From contig JAEZIU010000259.1 of assembly GCA_023436485.1 (NCBI GenBank), positions 1 through 33,347 of the forward strand: a stretch of DNA of 33,347 bases, given 5' to 3'. The position numbers and the translations under genes were made by a program. The DNA comes from Bacillota bacterium (GTDB lineage: Bacteria > Bacillota > Clostridia > Acetivibrionales > DSM-1351). Within the stretch, counting starts at the first letter, position 1. Each line of letters begins with the position of its first letter. The notes below the pieces were generated by a model. The model was not told the origin of the DNA. It made no database searches and saw nothing but the letters and a program-made list of their open reading frames with translations. Of this stretch, positions 30,074 through 33,347 are shown one piece after another.

Positions 30074-31932
30074 GTGAAAATTCAGTAAAGCATGAAAGAA
30101 CCAGAAGACGAGGCCCTATGGGCGGTGGTCCGATGGGAATGAAGACAGAAAAGGCCAAGGACTTTAAAGGTACAATGAAAAAATTGCTTGCCTATATGAA
30201 GCCTTACAGAGTGTCTATGATAGTAGTACTTATATTTGCTATAGCCAGTGCAGCATTTTCAATTGCAGGCCCAAAAATATTGGGTAAAGCGGTTACCAAG
30301 ATTTATCTCGGTTTGATGGATAAAGTCAGTGGTACAGGTACGGGTATAGACTTTGAGTATATTGGAAAAACGTTATTATTTCTCATAGGTTTGTATTTTA
30401 TAAGTGCCATATTCTCATTCATACAGGGTTATGTAATGGCTGGAATAGCACAGAAGGTTTCATATAATATGAGAAAAGATATTTCTCAGAAAATAAATCG
30501 CATGCCGTTGAAGTTCTTTGATAAGGTTACCCATGGAGAAGTTTTATCAAGGGTTACAAATGATATTGATACCGTGAGCCAGACTTTGAACCAAAGCTTA
30601 TCACAGATGTTTTCTTCCTTTACAGTACTTATCGGTGTATTGATAATGATGCTGTCAATAAGCTGGCTTATGACTTTGGCGGCAGTGCTTATAATACCTT
30701 TATCAATAATATTGATATCACTGATAGTTAAAAAGTCACAGAAGTACTTTAAATCCCAGCAGGAATATCTGGGTCATGTTAATGGTCACGTTGAAGAAGT
30801 ATTCAGCGGACACAACATAATGAAAGCCTTTAACGGTGAGAAAAAAGCAATTGAACAATTTGACAATTTGAATAATACACTGTTTAAGTCAGCATGGAAA
30901 TCACAGTTCCTTTCTGGGATGATGTTCCCAATAATGGGCTTCATAGGAAATATTGGGTACGTTTTAGTAACAATCCTTGGTGGTTGGCTGACAATCAAGA
31001 ACAAGATTGAAGTTGGAGATATTGTTTCATTTATACAATATGTTCGTACCTTCCAACAGCCTATAGGTCAGGCAGCACAGATTGCAAACGTGCTTCAGTC
31101 CACAGCGGCTGCGGCAGAAAGAGTTTTTGCCTTCCTTGAAGAAGAGGAAGAACCCAAAGATGTGGAAAATCCTGCTGATACCGGCATGGTTAAGGGTGGA
31201 GTTGAATTTAAAAATGTTCACTTCGGATACAATCCTGAAAAAACCATTATAAATGACTTCTCAGCCAAGATAAAACCGGGGCAAAGAGTTGCCATAGTTG
31301 GACCTACCGGAGCAGGTAAGACTACAATGGTTAAGCTGCTAATGCGTTTTTATGATATAAACAGCGGTGACATCTTCATCGATGGTGTTAATATAAATGA
31401 TTTCAAGCGAAATGATTTACGTGATTTGTTTGGAATGGTTCTTCAAGATACATGGTTGTTTAATGGAAGTATAATGGAAAATATACGCTACGGAAGATTG
31501 GATGCAACTGATGAAGAGGTTAAGGAAGCTGCCAAGGCAGCACATGCCCACCACTTTATCAAGACCCTTCCAGAAGGTTACAACATGATTTTGAATGAAG
31601 AAGCCAGCAATGTATCACAAGGTCAGAAACAGTTGCTTACTATCGCCAGAGCTATTTTGTCAGATCCTAAGATTCTGATACTGGATGAAGCAACCAGCTC
31701 AGTTGATACCCGTACAGAAGTATTGATACAAAAGGCCATGGAAAACCTCATGAAAGACAGAACAAGCTTTATCATTGCTCACAGACTGTCCACAATCAGA
31801 GATGCGGATTTAATTCTGGTTATGAAAGACGGAGATATCGTAGAGCAGGGTAGCCATGAGGAACTCCTTGCAGCAAACGGTTTCTATGCTTCCTTGTACA
31901 ACAGCCAGTTTGAAACTGCTGAAGCATCATAA
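30070..31932 (+). CDS. ABC exporter half-transporter, catalytically competent partner
   Basis: The 620-aa partner has a Gly/Met-rich N-terminus (RRGPMGGGPMGM), six TM helices (about 45-350), Walker A GPTGAGKTT (about 412), signature SQGQKQL (about 515, with Gln in place of the first Gly), Walker B ILILDEATSSVD (about 535) and H in IAHRLST. The intact Walker B Glu and the altered signature match the BmrD or TM288 side of an asymmetric dimer, so only one ATP site should hydrolyse fast. It begins inside the stop of the first subunit gene (ATGA) and ends before the bidirectional hairpin. Confidence 0.93.
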   Translation: MSENSVKHERTRRRGPMGGGPMGMKTEKAKDFKGTMKKLLAYMKPYRVSMIVVLIFAIASAAFSIAGPKILGKAVTKIYLGLMDKVSGTGTGIDFEYIGKTLLFLIGLYFISAIFSFIQGYVMAGIAQKVSYNMRKDISQKINRMPLKFFDKVTHGEVLSRVTNDIDTVSQTLNQSLSQMFSSFTVLIGVLIMMLSISWLMTLAAVLIIPLSIILISLIVKKSQKYFKSQQEYLGHVNGHVEEVFSGHNIMKAFNGEKKAIEQFDNLNNTLFKSAWKSQFLSGMMFPIMGFIGNIGYVLVTILGGWLTIKNKIEVGDIVSFIQYVRTFQQPIGQAAQIANVLQSTAAAAERVFAFLEEEEEPKDVENPADTGMVKGGVEFKNVHFGYNPEKTIINDFSAKIKPGQRVAIVGPTGAGKTTMVKLLMRFYDINSGDIFIDGVNINDFKRNDLRDLFGMVLQDTWLFNGSIMENIRYGRLDATDEEVKEAAKAAHAHHFIKTLPEGYNMILNEEASNVSQGQKQLLTIARAILSDPKILILDEATSSVDTRTEVLIQKAMENLMKDRTSFIIAHRLSTIRDADLILVMKDGDIVEQGSHEELLAANGFYASLYNSQFETAEAS

Positions 31933-31950
31933 AATAGATAAACGTAAATT

Positions 31951-31993
31951 AAAAACCTTCCTTTTAGCCAGAAGCATAAAGGAAGGTTTTTTT
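31951..31993. terminator. Bidirectional terminator between ABC exporter and DUF1015 genes
   Basis: AAAAACCTTCCTTT pairs with AAAGGAAGGTTTTT (13-base loop) with T7 on the plus strand and T5 on the minus strand. It serves both convergent genes. Confidence 0.9.
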
Positions 31994-32008
31994 GTTAAAT
32001 AGAAACAG

Positions 32009-33313
32009 TTATTTTATTTTTCTACATTCCAGATAGAAGCGTTTTTCTTCGGCTTCTCCCATGGAGAAGGTTTTCCTTGGCAGTGCCCCATCTAAAATAA
32101 CAGTTTTGAAAAGATCAGTTTTATTCATTGAGGGCAAATAAATACCCATATTTCCCGGTTGTGACCCGAGTTTTGTTACAACATCCTCACCGTGAATATA
32201 ATCAATTTTTACTTGAGGGTGTTCTTTCATGTAATAATCCAAAAAGGCCTGAAGCGTGCCTACTTCCAGATTGCTTACAGGATTATCAATGAGGATTTCT
32301 CCTGAACCTTCTGAAGTTATGTACTTGAATGCATGTGGTTTTGAGCCGCTATTATCTGAAATGTTTTTGTAGTAAGCAGAAAATTCATTTAAAAGATTTT
32401 TTGCATCAACATTAAACAATACCCTGTGAATAGGTTCAAATACCAGACCATCGTCGTGGACGTTTACTAGCTCCACTAATGCATATCTTGCAGGATGGTT
32501 TTGCTGTTCTTCGTAGGAAAGACATGCTTTAACGTTTTCCCAGTGGCCTTTTGCCGAGGCAAGAGAATGATTACCGTCACCTACTGCAAATAGTAGTACG
32601 TCTTTTTGATTTTCCAAATCATATTTTTTGCGGAAATTTTCCAAGTCAGCAAGTTGCGACAGTGCCTCTGCAACTGAGGAAAGATCGCCTTCGTCAGACA
32701 CTCTATATCCTTTTATGTGTCCTCCGTCCATCATCAGCTCAAAGTCATACATCTTTTCCAGTTTATCAGCTTTTTGAGCAAGAGGTTCAATAACCTTTCT
32801 GTCCGGGTCGTCTATGAGAACCATAATATGAGGAAGCTCTATAGGAGCATTCTGACGAATTTTTATACGGGGCGGAAGTCTTTCTATGACTGTACCCTCG
32901 GTAGCTCTTATTAAAGTGCAAGAACCCTTTGTGTAGTTATAGCATTCAAGATCAAGTGCAACCATAAGTCCCTTTCTGGACTGAGTATGGGTAGTTTTCC
33001 TGTCAACAAGGATAAAACAGTCCTCTAGTTCGTTTAGTGTACCGGATTGTATATAGTTATCCATGTTATTGTTAATTGTATTTATCCTGTAGCTACCGTC
33101 ACCATCCTCCAAATATACCTCAGGGAAGATTATATTGTAGGTGGAGGGATTACCTTTAGTAAGGTCTGCAACTTTTTCCCAGTAACCGCGTTCGGATGTG
33201 TATTGATCACATGCAACAACAGCCCATTTTTCGAGTTGACATTTTGAATCAGGGAGCATAATTTTTGGAATTATTAGACCTAATTCAGAAAGAATTTTTT
33301 TGTAATTATCCAT
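32009..33313 (-). CDS. DUF1015 family protein
   Basis: The 434-aa cytoplasmic protein starts with a LIIPKIMLPDSKCQLEKWAVVACDQYTSERGYWE segment near residues 11-45 and later has the family's conserved GDGNHSLASAKG (about 245-256), which is shared with ParB/sulfiredoxin-like proteins, and a HPARYALVELVNVHDDGL stretch. The family is often linked in clostridia to serA and may function as a serine- or phosphoserine-related kinase; that is unproven here. ATG 33313-33311 was chosen because GAGGT lies upstream; the in-frame GTG at 33325 is part of that ribosome site. SerA is about 5 kb away, with the ABC exporter between. Confidence 0.82.
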   Translation of the reverse strand: MDNYKKILSELGLIIPKIMLPDSKCQLEKWAVVACDQYTSERGYWEKVADLTKGNPSTYNIIFPEVYLEDGDGSYRINTINNNMDNYIQSGTLNELEDCFILVDRKTTHTQSRKGLMVALDLECYNYTKGSCTLIRATEGTVIERLPPRIKIRQNAPIELPHIMVLIDDPDRKVIEPLAQKADKLEKMYDFELMMDGGHIKGYRVSDEGDLSSVAEALSQLADLENFRKKYDLENQKDVLLFAVGDGNHSLASAKGHWENVKACLSYEEQQNHPARYALVELVNVHDDGLVFEPIHRVLFNVDAKNLLNEFSAYYKNISDNSGSKPHAFKYITSEGSGEILIDNPVSNLEVGTLQAFLDYYMKEHPQVKIDYIHGEDVVTKLGSQPGNMGIYLPSMNKTDLFKTVILDGALPRKTFSMGEAEEKRFYLECRKIK

Positions 33314-33347
33314 TATATACCTCACAATTTAGCGAATTAAAGTATTC

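Overview
The window looks like chromosomal DNA of an anaerobic, spore-forming, low-GC Firmicute of the clostridial type. A plant-wall-degrading Ruminiclostridium/Clostridium relative (the C. cellulolyticum group) is the best guess. The evidence is AT-rich codon use, strong GGAGG ribosome sites with frequent GTG/TTG starts, a secreted GH11 xylanase, a tandem glycine riboswitch, a clostridial ECF-type Ni/Co transporter and many ABC exporters. The species is inferred from style, not proven. No tRNA, rRNA, insertion sequence, phage gene or CRISPR array was seen.

Layout. 1-389: 5' end of a surface-type protein on the minus strand. 670-3117: an orphan LytTR response regulator with a 20-bp-period direct repeat at its promoter, a ferritin-like protein with a Met/Gln/Pro-rich leader, and a DedA membrane protein. 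3214-5967: an OmpR-type response regulator, its histidine kinase and a secreted helical protein. 6021-9048: a tiny conserved protein, an EamA exporter divergent from an AraC-type regulator, and an SDR oxidoreductase. 9175-11121: a membrane-anchored 5'-nucleotidase-like metallophosphatase. 11351-14395: a PadR repressor with two clear operators, DUF2812, and a NatAB-type ABC transporter. 14505-17838: mannose-6-phosphate isomerase and a second ABC-2 transporter, preceded by a hairpin in the leader.

18015-22507 is the most suggestive block. An ECF nickel/cobalt importer (CbiM with fused PDGLE domain, CbiQ, CbiO) is followed by a DUF3842 protein that overlaps a CooT-type small nickel-binding protein, and then by a TPR protein. 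The importer is preceded by a perfect inverted repeat over its -35 box and a hairpin leader. The second cluster has its own promoter and a three-codon leader ORF. I read this as a nickel uptake and handling locus, with DUF3842 as an uncharacterised partner.

22764-23686 is a decaying xylanase. The GH11 domain has lost its acid/base glutamate, and the attached CBM36-like module is broken by a frameshift and an internal deletion. A 20-bp tandem repeat array still sits upstream. 23829-27004: a glycine riboswitch with a terminator controls a class V aminotransferase and SerA. 27060-31932: a MarR regulator divergent from an asymmetric heterodimeric ABC exporter. 32009-33313: a DUF1015 protein on the minus strand.
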